In this document: in pieces, positions 1 through 11,040 of the stretch | Numbering within the stretch: position 1 is the first letter of the stretch | Layout of the letters: every line of letters starts with the position of its first letter | Assembly (NCBI GenBank): GCA_001051155.2 | Contig: JYIP02000012.1 | Coordinates: 372,001-436,000 of the forward strand | Source of the DNA: Chrysoporthe austroafricana | Taxonomy: Eukaryota > Ascomycota > Sordariomycetes > Diaporthales > Cryphonectriaceae | Length of the DNA: 64,000 nucleotides | Reading direction: 5' to 3' | Position numbers and translations under genes: made by a program | Notes under the pieces: model-generated | Told to the model about the DNA's origin: nothing | The model's database searches: none | What the model saw: the letters and a program-made list of their open reading frames with translations, nothing else

Positions 1-75
1 CGGCCACGGAGATAAGCGGTTTCGTTCTGTCAAAGAAAAAAACAGTCGAGAAAAAAAGAAAACGAGGAAGCAATC

Positions 76-84
76 TATATAAAA
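76..84 (+). promoter_or_regulatory. TATA-like box upstream of the MFS transporter
   Basis: A TATATAAAA motif lies about 76 bp before the ATG at 160, in an A-rich leader. The position fits a core promoter for the transporter gene. Seen in sequence; function inferred. Confidence 0.4.
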
Positions 85-159
85 AAATATACATACAAGC
101 CCTCAGCACGATTTCATCAACGTGCAGCGATCTATCACAGTGCTCAGAGCAAGAACAGC

Positions 160-1826
160 ATGTCTGCACAATCTTCCGTTGCAAGACAGACTGATGAGCC
201 TGCAACAATGATGGCCACGAAGAAGGCGCCGGTGAAAGTTTCGGAGCATCCACCACCATCAGAAATCGAGGCGCGGAAAGACATCCGGAAGGCCTCCTAC
301 TTTGCTATAGCTGGTTGTGTAAGCAAGAAATGCCCACAGTTGTATTCTCCTTTCAAGCCGACTCACCTCCTCGCCTCTTGATCTAGACTGCCGCAAACTT
401 TTCCGATGGCTATCAGCAGCAGATTGCTACAAATGTAAATGTCATCTTCGCACATCTGTACGGTACAGCATACAGCTCAGCCGACAAAACAAGGATCTCA
501 AACTCGCTCATCGTGGGCCAAGTTCTCGGGATCATACTTCTTGGATTCATTACCGACGGGTTCTCTCGGAAGGCTGGCATGGTCTTCACTTCGGTGCTTG
601 TTGTCATCGGAAGTCTAATGGCGACATTGGCACTGAAGGTCGAACATTTTGGCGTACAAAATATGATTTGGTTTCTAACTGTGGTTCGAGGAATGGCCGG
701 TGTGGGTGTTGGGGGGGAATTTCCTTCTAGCGCTGCAGTAAGTCTGAACCTACTGAATTGCTACGAGTACCCTGCTGATTGATACTTTAAGGCTGCTTGC
801 GAAGGTGTGGAAGACTATAATCCTTCTAAGCGAGGGCCAATATATGTCGCAGCCACCACCTTCATTACCTGCTAGGGCGGCCCGGTATGCATCTTTGTTT
901 ACCTGATGACTCTCCTGGGATCCAACGACAACCTATACACAGCATATGTGGCGGTCAATGCAATCTCGATCATACTCCCGCTGTTCGTCTTCCTGTTCCG
1001 CCTGCGCATGGTGGACTCGAGACTTTTTCGCCGGTCGAACTTCAAATCGACGAAGGGACCCGGAATCCCTCTCCGGCTGATTCTGAAGCGATACTGGGTT
1101 CGTTTAGTGGGGACTGGGGGGGCTTTCTTCATCTACGATTTCGTCAATTTTCCGAACAGTATAATGAGCTCTACCATTATCGACTCGCTTGTGCCAGGCA
1201 AGTCGTTGCAGACCGTCGCCCTGTGGCAGCTCATCCTCTCCTTGATGACCCTGCCTGGTGTCTTTGTCGGCATATTCCTTGTCAACCGTCTCGGACGCCG
1301 CTGGACCGGCATCCTGGGTTTCGGTGGCTACTTGCTCATCAGACTGATAGTCGGGTGTTCGTATGCCGAGATTACGAAAGTCATTCCAGCTTTCGTAGTG
1401 ATGTACGGACTGATGCAAAGCTTGGGACATATGGGCCCTGGGTCGACTCTCGGGCTCGTATCAACGGAGTCCTATCCTACAGTAATCCGCGGCGTATGTT
1501 ACGCAATCTCTGCGGCGTTCAGTAAAGCTGGAGCTGCCGTAGGAACGGAGGTCTTCACACCCATCGAAGAAAACCTCGGGCAGCGGTGGACGTTCTTTTT
1601 CGCTGCTATCTTCGGCGCTTTTGGAATGGTGGTATACTGGTACGTTTTCATGTTTTCTCTTCCTGTCTTGGACTGAAGTCATTGGTTTGCTAATTTCGTT
1701 TGCAGGTTTCTGATTTATGACACGACTGAGGCGGACCTCATGGCTGAAGACAAGGCTTTTGAAGAATACCTTCGGGAAAACGGGTGGGACGGCGACATAA
1801 CGAACAATTTCGACGAGAAAGCCTGA
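160..1826 (+). pseudogene. MFS transporter, glycerophosphodiester (GIT1)-like, with in-frame stop
   Basis: This reads as a plasma-membrane Major Facilitator of the GIT1/phosphate:H+ symporter group, which imports glycerophosphodiesters. Exons by eye are 160-318, 387-737, 792-1639 and 1706-1826, all with GT-AG borders and one continuous frame. Typical parts are NFSDGYQQQ after exon 1, GVGVGGEFPSSAA in the helix 4-5 region, GRRWTGILGFGGYLL in the second half, and a hydrophilic tail ending in GWDGDITNNFDEKA. The frame is broken once, by TAG at 873-875 just before GGPVCIF. CAG-to-TAG is a C-to-T change in CpA context, as in RIP-type mutation. Splicing 738-875 as one phase-0 intron would remove the stop, but it also deletes about 27 residues that look like helix 5. 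I therefore call it a probable recent pseudogene, or an allele with a nonsense mutation. A base-call error is the other option. Confidence 0.65.
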
Positions 1827-2849
1827 TCAATCATGTACCGGATCATGATCAGCCGCCTATTAGATAATTAATGACACATGCTGCGCTGGTTTTGCGGCTT
1901 GCCGGACGAAGATGTTCGCACTGAAGTTAGTACGCAAGGAGGCGAGCACCAACTTCCGATATAGCAGACACAGCCATACAAAGAGCAAGGCTATAGGTCT
2001 GTCTTCCAAAGTGTAAAATAGGACGCAGGCTTGAGTCGTGGGGGAGGGGTTGGGTTACTCAGTAGTATATAATAGAATCTCGGGGGTTTCTGCAACCTGG
2101 ATGAGAATCTTCCAGTTGCGAATCTTTGGGCGACACCTGATTCTCGCTGGCTCACAAAAGCAGTCAATGTCTAGTGTCATAAAGATCGATAATGCTCATG
2201 GCCGAGAAATGATTATTTTGGCAGACAAGAGCGGAGCTTGACTGCAGCCTAGCAGTAATTTAATATAGCGTCAGCACGCCAACGCATTCTTCTTTTTACA
2301 CGTCTCAGCAACATCCTAGGTACGCCAGGGGTCAGAGATCCTTCGTGCGTTCAGGCAGCCAATCGGTCTGCCTACCGCACTCCACAGTCGTGCTGAATGC
2401 CTGTTGTGCGAACCCGAGCCCGATCCCGCACCGAGAGGGCTTCCTATCCTGGACTGGACAGAGCTGAGCCACACGAGTGGTGCAGCAGCTGAGGGCCAAA
2501 TAGATCTGAAGCAGCGGTCTGTCAGCACGATGAAGATGATTCACCGGCCAAACGAGAACGAAACCGTCGTCATGATAAGACCGAGCAGCAGGATGTGCGG
2601 CGCAGATGTAGGAGGCTGTGATGGAGTTTTGGTATAAAGGGTAGGATCAATGTGCTATGTTGTTATCTGGTTCTAGTCTCGACAATTATCCCATCAAACT
2701 CTTCAACAAGACATTTCGATCCTTATCACTAGTAGCCCCATCGCCACGCTCCTATACGGTATTACCGAACAACGAATTTTCTCTACGTTGCCGAGAAACA
2801 TTCCGTCAAAACAGATCAGTAATATCAGGCTTGAGTCCTTTGTCCGAAG
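1827..2849. other. Intergenic region between the MFS and Ostalpha genes
   Basis: I see no credible coding sequence. It holds the 3' region of the transporter and the promoter of the next gene, including a TATAAAG at 2633-2639 about 210 bp before its ATG. Confidence 0.5.
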
Positions 2850-4245
2850 ATGACTGTGGTCATGGCCTCACAGCTCTACGGCCGCATGGTCGCTGGCCTG
2901 CCACAGTTGACACAGCGTTCCTCTGACGATGATTGGTACCCTTGGAACTACACTAGCATCAACGGGCAGGTCTGCAATATGCCGCGGCCCATGTTAAACA
3001 CTGAGACAGCAACACTGGCCGGCGGCAAGGACTTCTTTACGATCAACCAAATCATCACCGGCACTTGTGCTTGCTTCGTGCTGCTAAGCCTGTTCACCCT
3101 AATGTTTCGGCACGCCACACACTTTTCCCGGCCGAATGAGCAGCTTAACATCATGCGCATCTGCTGCTACCTGCCGGTCTTCAGCATCGGTTGTTTTCTC
3201 GAAGTCTCATTCCCAAACGCCTATGTGTACCTAAACCCCTGGCTCGATTTCGCCCAGGCCATCACCCTCTGCAACTTCTTCCTCATGATGTGCCAGTTCG
3301 TCTCCCCGTTGGACAGTCACCGCGAGCTGTTCTTTGCCGCACTCAAGGTTCCACAGAAGAAGGGAAGAGGTGGCAGAAGAGAAGGAGGCAGAAGAGGCGA
3401 TCACGGTGGACAGAATGTCGACAACGAGCCCATTGATGGCCTGCAGTGGTATCGCCGAATGTTTATTTCGATATTCCAATATCCAGTGGTCCAGGCCTTG
3501 GTCTCTATCCTCACCGCCATCACGGAGAGCCAAGGAGTATATTGCCTTGTTTCCTCGAAGCCTCATTTTGCACACCTCTGGCTCGACATCGTCCATTCGG
3601 CCAGCTTGGTAGTTGCTGTCATGGCATGTTTGAGGCTCTTAAGCGGTCTTCAAGGCCAGCTGAAGCACCACAGGCCTTTGCTCAAATTGGCCGCATTTAA
3701 GCTCCTAATCCTCATAACCGGTGTAATCCAGGTACGTCTGACCCAGACTGATGGTTCCCTTAAGTGATAATATATCAATTGACTAACTTAATCTCCAGCT
3801 CATCTATTGGATCCTTCGGACCGTCAGCCCAAGTCCCCTCAAGCCCACAGCCTCCCTTTCCTTCGCGGATGACTTCATCGGAATCCCTGTGCTGGTGATG
3901 GCCCTCCTCACCGTCCCCTTCTCGATTCTCTTCCACTTCGCATACGATGTTCAGACATACTACCTGGAGAACGTGGACAAGAACATGCCGCTCGCACACG
4001 GAGATATAGAAGCTGGTTCTACCACCCCTGACGTCCCAGAGTCCAGTGTGCCTAAGAACGGCGTGAGCTCGGCAGGATCGTCCTACCAGGGTGGTCCACT
4101 TGGTATTTGGGCTTGGATGGGCATGCTCAACCCCAGTGAGCTCATTTCTGGTCTCAAATTCGGGCTCACCATGTTGAATAAGGAGAACCGAGAGATGGGT
4201 ATTGCTACGGTACGAAGAGCCCAGACTGGGGAATTTGATATTTAA
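2850..4245 (+). CDS. Ostalpha/TMEM184 (DUF300) family membrane protein
   Basis: A multi-pass membrane protein of the organic solute transporter Ostalpha/TMEM184 family. Animal members move steroids and bile acids; fungal members are mostly uncharacterised. Two exons, 2850-3731 and 3799-4245, give 442 aa, with the junction in phase 0 (CAG | CTC). The family core begins around residue 64 with a helix (ITGTCACFVLLSLFTLMF), followed by QLNIMRICCYLPVFSIGCFLEVSFPNAYVY, which matches the R-x-x-x-x-x-P-V-F/Y-S-I pattern of the second helix. About seven helices are visible by hydrophobicity. A basic Gly/Arg-rich loop after AALKVPQKKGRGG looks lineage-specific. The C-terminal 100 residues are soluble and Ser/Thr-rich. 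An alternative start is Met5 (ATG 2862). The family is confident; the substrate is unknown. Confidence 0.8.
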
Positions 4246-4880
4246 TTAAAGCTCGGGAATTTCTTGCTGCGAATGTAGAGGAACTATTCCAAGATAGCAC
4301 ATTGCTATAGTTTTTACCATTTCTTTGCCCTGCCGCTACAGAGAATATGAAAGCTATGAGAGTATGTAACGCAAACTAGAGTCTTCTATTTAGGTTAAGC
4401 GGATACATTCTCAACTGTCAAATTATCCGGACGCCAAAACGTGGCCAACATGCCCCAGCAGGAAGTTACCGAAACCCCAAATGCAAATACCTTATTCAAG
4501 ATTTCGCATCACAAGAAATATCCTTTTCATAACCTAGCCTCCTGCGGGAGGTACGGAGGTGCCTACCGTTTGGAGTAATACACAGCTTCACCTGATTTGC
4601 ATCGATGTCTGCTGCGCCCCCGTTTCAACCTACAGGTTATAGCCCTCAAGTCCACGTGAAGAGTTTCCCAGTACGTGCCACAAAGCGCATTTGGTTCACC
4701 GAAGAACATGAGGGTAGTATTTTTGAAATTAGATAAATCCTCTGCACGTGCTCCTCTCTCTATTATCACGTGTGCCAAACAACAAGGTCCACAATAGCAA
4801 CAATCATCGCAGCCCAACAGGCCAAAGTTTACCACCTATCAATCAACACCATTCCAGTAACATATCAATCAACAAAAACC
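4246..4880. other. Intergenic region before the small secreted protein
   Basis: A moderately AT-rich spacer with no credible ORF. It contains the promoter and leader of the 8-Cys gene, with CA-rich leader sequence from about 4840. Confidence 0.5.
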
Positions 4881-4928
4881 ATGAAAAACATCAATTTCTT
4901 ATCGAACAGTCAAGATGTTCTCTCTTAA
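4881..4928 (+). promoter_or_regulatory. Upstream ORF overlapping the 8-Cys protein start
   Basis: A 15-codon ORF (ATG 4881, stop TAA 4926-4928) begins 34 bp before the main ATG at 4915 and ends inside the main coding sequence in another frame. Its start context, ACC before ATG, is at least as favourable as that of the main start (CAAG before ATG). If the transcript starts upstream of 4881, ribosomes that initiate here would miss the main start. It has no regulatory role if transcription starts between 4884 and 4915. Confidence 0.45.
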
Positions 4929-5300
4929 CATCACCGCCACCATCGCAAGCATTCTCTCCGTCGTCCTGGCCATGCCCCAGCTTGACCCCCGCAATGAAGC
5001 CACCAATTCTACCTGCTGGGCGGGCCATATCCATGAGTCGTGCTATGGCCATACCAATGGCTGTACTCCATATGGACGACTGGTAAAGTTTTTCTACAAC
5101 CTCAGCATCTCTATGCGGAAGCCAGCAGTAGCCTCCCCGCCCTGGGGCAAAGGACCCCCTTACCAAAACCTGACATTACTAACTGATGCAACTAGGTCAC
5201 CTGCCAGGATGACAGCCAGATGGTTTTACATAGCACTTGTGGTGGTAACCCCGGCCATTGCCACTGTCTCGACAATGATTATGGCGGCTTCTCTTGCTAG
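4915..5300 (+). CDS. Small secreted cysteine-rich protein (8 Cys)
   Basis: Predicted secreted protein of 90 aa with one intron. Exons 4915-5082 and 5196-5300 join in phase 0. The intron carries GTAAAG at its donor, a TACTAAC-type branch site near 5177 and CTAG at its acceptor. Residues 1-19 (MFSLNITATIASILSVVLA) form a signal peptide. The mature part has exactly eight cysteines, from STCWAG to the terminal GGFSC, including a C-x-C pair (GHCHC), which fits four disulfides. The spacing does not match a family I can name; it is neither CFEM nor the KP4 pattern. Small size, secretion and even cysteine count suggest an effector or defence-type protein, but that is inference. Without the intron the frame would run on to 5388 with no cysteine pattern, which supports the spliced model. 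Confidence 0.65.
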
Positions 5301-6474
5301 ACAGGTGGCGCCGGATGTGACAAAACAAGTCTGGGCAATGATACGATTCTTGCTTAGAAAGGCTATTCGAGGGCGGCGTGAGCTATAATCACGAAGTGTT
5401 AGTTTGGCCTAGGGCCAGCTCAAGTTTCTGGTAGAGGGGGCTGACGCGGTACTGACAACTCGAGGCATTCCTGTCTCTTTGCAAGACATAGCTTGTAGTA
5501 GTAATATAGAGCCTCTATTGGGATTGGACATTCTGGCTAATGGTAGGATAATGAGCCTGATTCTCAATTAAGCAGCTGGCATCTGAAAGGCCTCAAGCCT
5601 GGTATGCTCACCACAATTCTTAGGATACCCTAGGCAGAACGTAAATTCATACACATTGTTCGGGGACTTCATCGCCTAATTACACGAGGCATGGTCACAG
5701 GAAGTCTCAGTAAGTCTGGTGTGGTGGTAGACTAGGTGTATATGACCCCTCTACCGGGTTTGCTAGTCAGCTCTATATTACATGGCTTTCTACTGTTGTT
5801 CGGCCCCTGCATCCGATTGGGGTCGCATGGAACGCTGGTCTTAGCCATGTACACGTGTGAATATGCCAGAACACTGAAGAAAACCAACCAATGCTCCAAA
5901 TTGGTATTCTTGATTCAATTACCTGGGTGAAGGAACAATCAGACTAACAGAAACCATGGTTGAAGACGATGCTGACTTAGGAGGGTCCGCCTCAAAGGGA
6001 CCTTGAGGTGGGACAATTAGAGACAAGGCTGATCCGGAATAGCCGATGCGGATGGGGGATACATCAGGAGAGGCCGCTCCACTGAGAGTTGCTCTACAGG
6101 TGGTTATGAGATCGACAAGGAGTAGGAAGGGAACCCGCTGTCTGTCAGTTCTGTGGTAGACCCGACAAACTTAGATGAAGGTGGCCCCCGACGACGCCGG
6201 ACCAAAGCCAGCTAGAGATACCCCTGTCCTCGCCCATGTGCGAAAATTCGCCGGATCTCCAGGCTCTTTGGGGTCCTTATATTCCAGGTAAGGCCATCCT
6301 CCCCTCGATTCCTTCGCGACATCTTCCGCACTTGGGGCTGATGGGGCGCTTGGACCGATGGTGTGCTCTCGATCTAGTAAGAAAGAGTCTATGCGATTCT
6401 AGAAGACCCATAGATGTCAGCAGTAACTCGTGGTTAAGTCTCTGTTCAAGGCATTGGACTGGACAAGGCAGACG
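5301..6474. other. Gene-free, AT-shifted stretch
   Basis: About 1.2 kb with no ORF of coding quality. Composition is more AT-rich than the flanking genes between roughly 5400 and 5950. The part at 5980-6300 is GC-richer and could be an old repeat relic, but I cannot name it. Confidence 0.4.
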
Positions 6475-8832
6475 CTACGTAGGGCCCCTTACCCAGTCAA
6501 CACCACTGGTCAGAGCGTCCTTCAGAGGATTATCCGGACCTCGATCTTTTCGCTTCCCCAGATTATCCAGCCATCCATAGTTCCAGAACATCGAATGCAC
6601 CTTAGGCTCCTCCTTCGTGGCAGTGCGCCCAGGCTCATTGTTGACGGCAGACCAGCCTGGCAGGCGTGATGGCGTCCCGCACTTCCGTAACGAGCTCGCA
6701 TCCTTCGCCTTTGAAGTCGAGGCGGCGGCTGCGGGAGTAGATGAAGTGGAGCCGTCTCTCTCGTCGCCAGGCGGTGATCTCGCCGTCGGAGCGTCTTGTT
6801 CGGGTTGAGGTATCTTGGAAAGGATATGGTCGAGAACATGGGTCGCATGATCTGCCTCTTTGTTGAGGCCCCCCTTCTTCATCCATACCATGCGAGCCTT
6901 CTCGAGAGCTTTGACTTTGCGTTCGACATCTTGCTGGTTACTTGTGCAGCCATGGCTCTCAGCGTCTGGTCCGGGCCCTCTGAAGAGGGGAATCACATAC
7001 CTGTTACGAGCCCCAACAATAAGATCGAGGCATATGCACATGGCTGCCAGCAGGAAGTCATGGTATCCCGTGTTGGTCAGCATATATCTCTTCTCGAACA
7101 GTCGGCCGCCTTCACCGCTCTGCTCATCAAACTCGGCCTGCAGATCCAAGAGCCGCAGCGAAGCGTCACGACATGCTTCGCGCGAGCTATCATAGACGCC
7201 GTTATCCCTGTCGAAGGTGAGGTACCTTCGGTGCAGCACACACATGGACTTGAGATATATCATCTCGCACAGCAAGCGCCGCATAATGACATCCGGCGCA
7301 TCGGCGAAACCGCTTTCTCGGATTGGCCTGTATCGTAGACTCGGCGGCACACCATCGTGTAGCGCACGCAATTCGGTATCGAGGCGTCTGACGTCGCCGT
7401 AGGACGGCTGGACGACAGCCAGAGCCTGTTGAACGACTCGACGTAGAAGTTGGGTTTGCCGGCTGTAGTGGATAAACCCAAGTATGGGGGTAAAGTCCAC
7501 TGCCGGCCTGGCCTGCGGCAAGACCCGGCTGTCCTCATTAAATTCGTCATCGAGGAGATTGGAGGGCAGTTGTGTGTCCACATCACTGTCTTGGATGATG
7601 GGTGGCACGCCGAGCTGGAAGCTGTAGACGACATCAAACCACTCAAGCGTAAACCAAGTCCTCCGGCGCATCTCCGCCTCGAATGGAGAGATCCAAGCAC
7701 TGCCGTCGCTCTGGCTCAACCTCGACGCATCCCGATGGTATCCCATCCGCTGCGCGAGCCGTACGGCCGTACTGATCGAATGCCAGCAGAGAGGCTCTGC
7801 GTCGCGCCTCTGTAGGACCAGATGCATCCCGAACAGCAACGTAGCTTCGACACAATAGGGCTTGCTCGAGAGGTAGTCGCCTGCCACGAGACACCGGTGC
7901 GCCATGGAGCTGAAACCAGCAATTCTCTCTTTAGTCTTGAGAGCACGAGCGCTGGGGGCATCCAATCCTCCCACCAGCTTCGAAACCTGCTGGAACACCG
8001 AGGTAGACAGGAGCGTAAAGAGGATGCTGACCCAGAGCAGACTTGTCCGCTCGGGGTCCTTCCAGAACTTCTCATAGGCCCGCTGGAACTGGCCCGTATG
8101 CACCGTAGCTGGGATCATGTAGATCTGCTGGAAGTAGAACGTGAGGATAAAATCGCACTCGGACTTGGACGGCAGGCGCCTCATGACCTCCTGGATGGTG
8201 ACCGGCTGATCCTGTCCGGGAAGCTGGTCGGCGGGCTTTCGTCGGGGGGGCGAGACAGCCCTCACCGGCGCGGGACTGGGGGCCGCGTCGATGAAGCCCT
8301 GGAGGTCCCGGATACACTCGAGGACAGCCTCGTAGCTAGTGGCACCGACGAAGCGCACCTCGTTGCCCTCTCTGCTCAGGTGCCCGCGGCCGACGGGCGC
8401 CGACAGGGCCGGGTCGTTGCGCTTCTCGCCGGGAGATGCAGCACCGCGCGGTGGCCCTGCTGAGTCGGCATCGCTCATGGCAGCGTCGCCAGGCCCCTCG
8501 TGATTCATTATCCCGCTGACCAGGTTCTCCAGCGCCTGCAGCCTGGCCTGGACCTCCCTCTTGTGCGCCGGCGACTCCTGGCCCAGGCCCCCGCCGGCGC
8601 CGGCGCCAGCGCCTCCTGCTGCAGACCCGCTGAAGAACCTGCACGAGGCCTCGTCATGCCTCCTCACGCACGAGGCGCACGGCTGCTGGCGGTCGCATTT
8701 CAGCTTGCGGCTGCGGCAGGGCAGGCAAGAGACGACCTGGCGGTTGCGCTTGATCACCTTCCTGTGAGGGTCGGAGGGCGAGGACAGGCGGAAGACGCCC
8801 GTGTAGTCGGATACGTCACCATTGTTGGGCAT
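6475..8832 (-). CDS. Zn2Cys6 fungal transcription factor
   Basis: An intron-less 785-aa nuclear regulator. The N-terminal Zn2Cys6 binuclear cluster has cysteines at residues 36, 39, 46, 52, 55 and 64 (CLPCRSRKLKC, then CASC and C), preceded by basic KRNR. A low-complexity Gly/Ala linker follows. The middle region is a fungal-specific transcription factor domain: ECDFILTFYFQQIY begins it, and the signature RRTWFTLEWFDVVYSFQLG, preceded by AVRLAQRMGYHRDAS, lies in its centre. The C-terminal 120 residues are charged and Ser/Pro-rich. Target genes are unknown and no metabolic cluster adjoins it, since the next gene is housekeeping MCT1 on the same strand. The short MPNNGD start is the first Met and leaves the zinc cluster near the N-terminus, as usual. 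Confidence 0.88.
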   Translation of the reverse strand: MPNNGDVSDYTGVFRLSSPSDPHRKVIKRNRQVVSCLPCRSRKLKCDRQQPCASCVRRHDEASCRFFSGSAAGGAGAGAGGGLGQESPAHKREVQARLQALENLVSGIMNHEGPGDAAMSDADSAGPPRGAASPGEKRNDPALSAPVGRGHLSREGNEVRFVGATSYEAVLECIRDLQGFIDAAPSPAPVRAVSPPRRKPADQLPGQDQPVTIQEVMRRLPSKSECDFILTFYFQQIYMIPATVHTGQFQRAYEKFWKDPERTSLLWVSILFTLLSTSVFQQVSKLVGGLDAPSARALKTKERIAGFSSMAHRCLVAGDYLSSKPYCVEATLLFGMHLVLQRRDAEPLCWHSISTAVRLAQRMGYHRDASRLSQSDGSAWISPFEAEMRRRTWFTLEWFDVVYSFQLGVPPIIQDSDVDTQLPSNLLDDEFNEDSRVLPQARPAVDFTPILGFIHYSRQTQLLRRVVQQALAVVQPSYGDVRRLDTELRALHDGVPPSLRYRPIRESGFADAPDVIMRRLLCEMIYLKSMCVLHRRYLTFDRDNGVYDSSREACRDASLRLLDLQAEFDEQSGEGGRLFEKRYMLTNTGYHDFLLAAMCICLDLIVGARNRYVIPLFRGPGPDAESHGCTSNQQDVERKVKALEKARMVWMKKGGLNKEADHATHVLDHILSKIPQPEQDAPTARSPPGDERDGSTSSTPAAAASTSKAKDASSLRKCGTPSRLPGWSAVNNEPGRTATKEEPKVHSMFWNYGWLDNLGKRKDRGPDNPLKDALTSGVDWVRGPT

Positions 8833-9640
8833 GGCGTTCTGCGCATATCACGTCCCGAGAAGGTTGGGGGACGTGGAAAGAGCGCACATGTAAGTTGCTG
8901 GGTTAAGAGACGGATTAAATCCGCGCCGGAGATGCGACCCGCGACGAGGGAGATAAAACGGCGCCCAGGCTGGGCAGGTCAGCTCCGAGCTGTGGCGAGG
9001 CGAGCCGTGTTCCCGGAGATTGGGCGGAGAGCGAAGGGGGCGGCGCGAAGAACCCACCCGCAAGCCAGGCGCACTTAGAATAGATAACCTCCGCAGCTGC
9101 CGAGCATTAATGAATCCAGGACCATCTCCTGACGAGGGCCAAGTACAGATCTGATACGACGGAACCGCTTATCAGCACCGAGAGCAGAGAGTGGTCGTGT
9201 CGCCGGAGCAGCCATGCGTCTCTATCGCCGATCGGCTTTTATAATTTGGTACTCTGTACGGAGCAAGCCGTGGTTCTAGAACCGCCCCTCCACGACGCTG
9301 GGCATCAGATGATGCCATCCAAGACACGAGGGGAGGGATTGCGCTCACTTCACCGGTCGTCGTCCAGATACCCAGACAGTCCGGCTCTTCCGGAGAATCT
9401 CAAGCCTAGCTACCGTCCACGACCGCCGACGCCCGCTTGTGGCATTTGTCGGATGACAGTCACATGCATTGAGTCAATTCTTCGTCTCATTTTTTGGGGC
9501 GGCAATATGATAGAGTCAATGCGTATCGGCTTGGCGCCGTCGTCAACTCCAATGCATACAGGATCCATACCATGCCATACGCCCATTCATCTTACAGGAG
9601 CATTACGGGCGGCGTACAGTGAAACTTAGCAGAGTAGCAC
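8833..9640. other. Intergenic region upstream of the Zn2Cys6 gene
   Basis: Promoter of the Zn2Cys6 gene on the minus strand and 3' flank of MCT1. No supported ORF or RNA seen. Confidence 0.5.
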
Positions 9641-11040
9641 TCAAGGCGCGCGCCTAGGGGTCCTCTCCTCTTCTTCAAGCATCGGATCCGTCTCCTCCAG
9701 CCCCCTCAGCACCTCTTGAATCTCCGACGGGTCCGTAATAGCCCATACGCCACCGCCCTTGACGGTGTCCGTCCCTCTGATCCCGACCTCCTTGCCTACC
9801 AGATTCCGTCCCACCTTGCCAGGGCCTATGCCTATCCACCGCCTGACCTTTTCCTGCTGGTCCAGGTACCGTATGCCGTCCCACCACCTCACCGTCTCGA
9901 GGCACGACCTGGCCACGAGGTCCTTCAGCATGGCCTTGCTCTCAAAGGGCCTCGCCGTGACGTTGCTGATGGCCCTGACCTTGCCGGGGAACGTGACCAT
10001 GTCCTCGCCCTCGCGGCCGGGCGCCCTGCTCTTCCCGTCCAGCAGGCGGCGCATGGCCGCGACGGCGGGCTTCATGATGGGGCTGTGGAACGGGCTGTCG
10101 CTGTTGAGCCTCACGGCGCGCGGGTCGTGGCCCAGGAACTGCCGCACGTGCGCCACCAGCGTCTTGATGCGCTCGATCGAGCCGCTCAGCACGATCTGGT
10201 TCTTGCTGTTGACGTTCGCGATCTTGACCTGCTGGATGGGCGGGACCTCGGAGTCGGCGCCGCTGTCGGACTTGTCGCTGCTGGGCACGGTGAAATTGCT
10301 GACGGCGTCGATCAGGCCCGGCAGGTACTCGGGCTCGGTGACGATGGCGACCATGCCGTAGTCGCCACCGTACTCCTCGCGCGCCGCGGCCGTGGCGGCC
10401 GCCATGACCTCGGCGCGCTTCTTGACGAGGTACAGGCTGTCCTCGAACGCCAGGTACCCGCCCGCGACCAGGGCCGCGAACTCGCCCAGGCTGTGGCCCA
10501 GGGTGAAGTCGATCCGGTCGCCGACGCCGAAGCCGAACTCGCGCTCGAGGACGCGCAGGACGAGGATCGAGGTCGCCATGATCGCGGGTTGGGCGTGCGG
10601 CGTCGAGGAGAGCAGGGAGTTGGGGCCCTCGGCGATGATGCGCGTCAGGGAGTAGCCCATGACCGTGTCGATCTCGTCGACGATGGGCGCGGCGGTGCGC
10701 GGGAAGGCCTCGAGCCAGGGGGTGAGCATGCCGACCTTCTGGACGCCCTGGCCTGGGGAGACACAGGTCCTGTTAGCCTCTGGGGCAGGGGGAGGGAGGA
10801 GGAGGAGGAAGGGGGAGACTGCGCCGTACCTGGGAAGAACAGGGCCGTCTTGGGCCGGCTGGTCCGGTCGGAGGAATGGCGTCGCTGCTGCTGTGCTTGA
10901 TGACCTCTTAAAGACCCGGATAGTATCGCGGTCTGTCTAGCTCCGGCGTCCCAGCATCGAGACGTCGTGTGGCCGGCCTGGGGGCGCAGCGCGCGCGATG
11001 TAGCTCGCAGGGGGAGACCCGGCACCGTTGCCTTCCTCAT
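9641..11040 (-). CDS. MCT1: Mitochondrial malonyl-CoA:ACP transacylase
   Basis: This enzyme moves malonate from CoA to mitochondrial acyl carrier protein for type II fatty acid synthesis, which supplies lipoate. Two exons on the minus strand, 11040-10830 and 10752-9641 (77-bp intron), give 440 aa. The junction restores the family motif FPGQGVQKVGM, which only appears after splicing and so confirms the intron. The nucleophile elbow is GHSLGEFAALVAGG, with catalytic Ser at about residue 158. A partner His is expected in the SPFHSPIM segment and is visible there. The first ~60 residues are rich in Arg, Ser and Ala and poor in acids, as in a mitochondrial presequence. An in-frame ATG at 11121 would add 27 residues; I chose 11040 (MRKATVPGLPLRATSR) because it starts the targeting-like segment. 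The short acidic tail is not conserved in the family. Confidence 0.88.

Noticed and set aside
5980..6300. Possible retroelement relic (CQFCGRPDK-like reading)
   Set aside because: A single weak zinc-knuckle-like string between stops is not enough to name a mobile element; no terminal repeats found.
9716..10900. 394-codon plus-strand frame opposite MCT1
   Set aside because: It is the antisense shadow of MCT1, rich in Arg, Ala and Asp, as expected for the reverse of GC-rich coding DNA.
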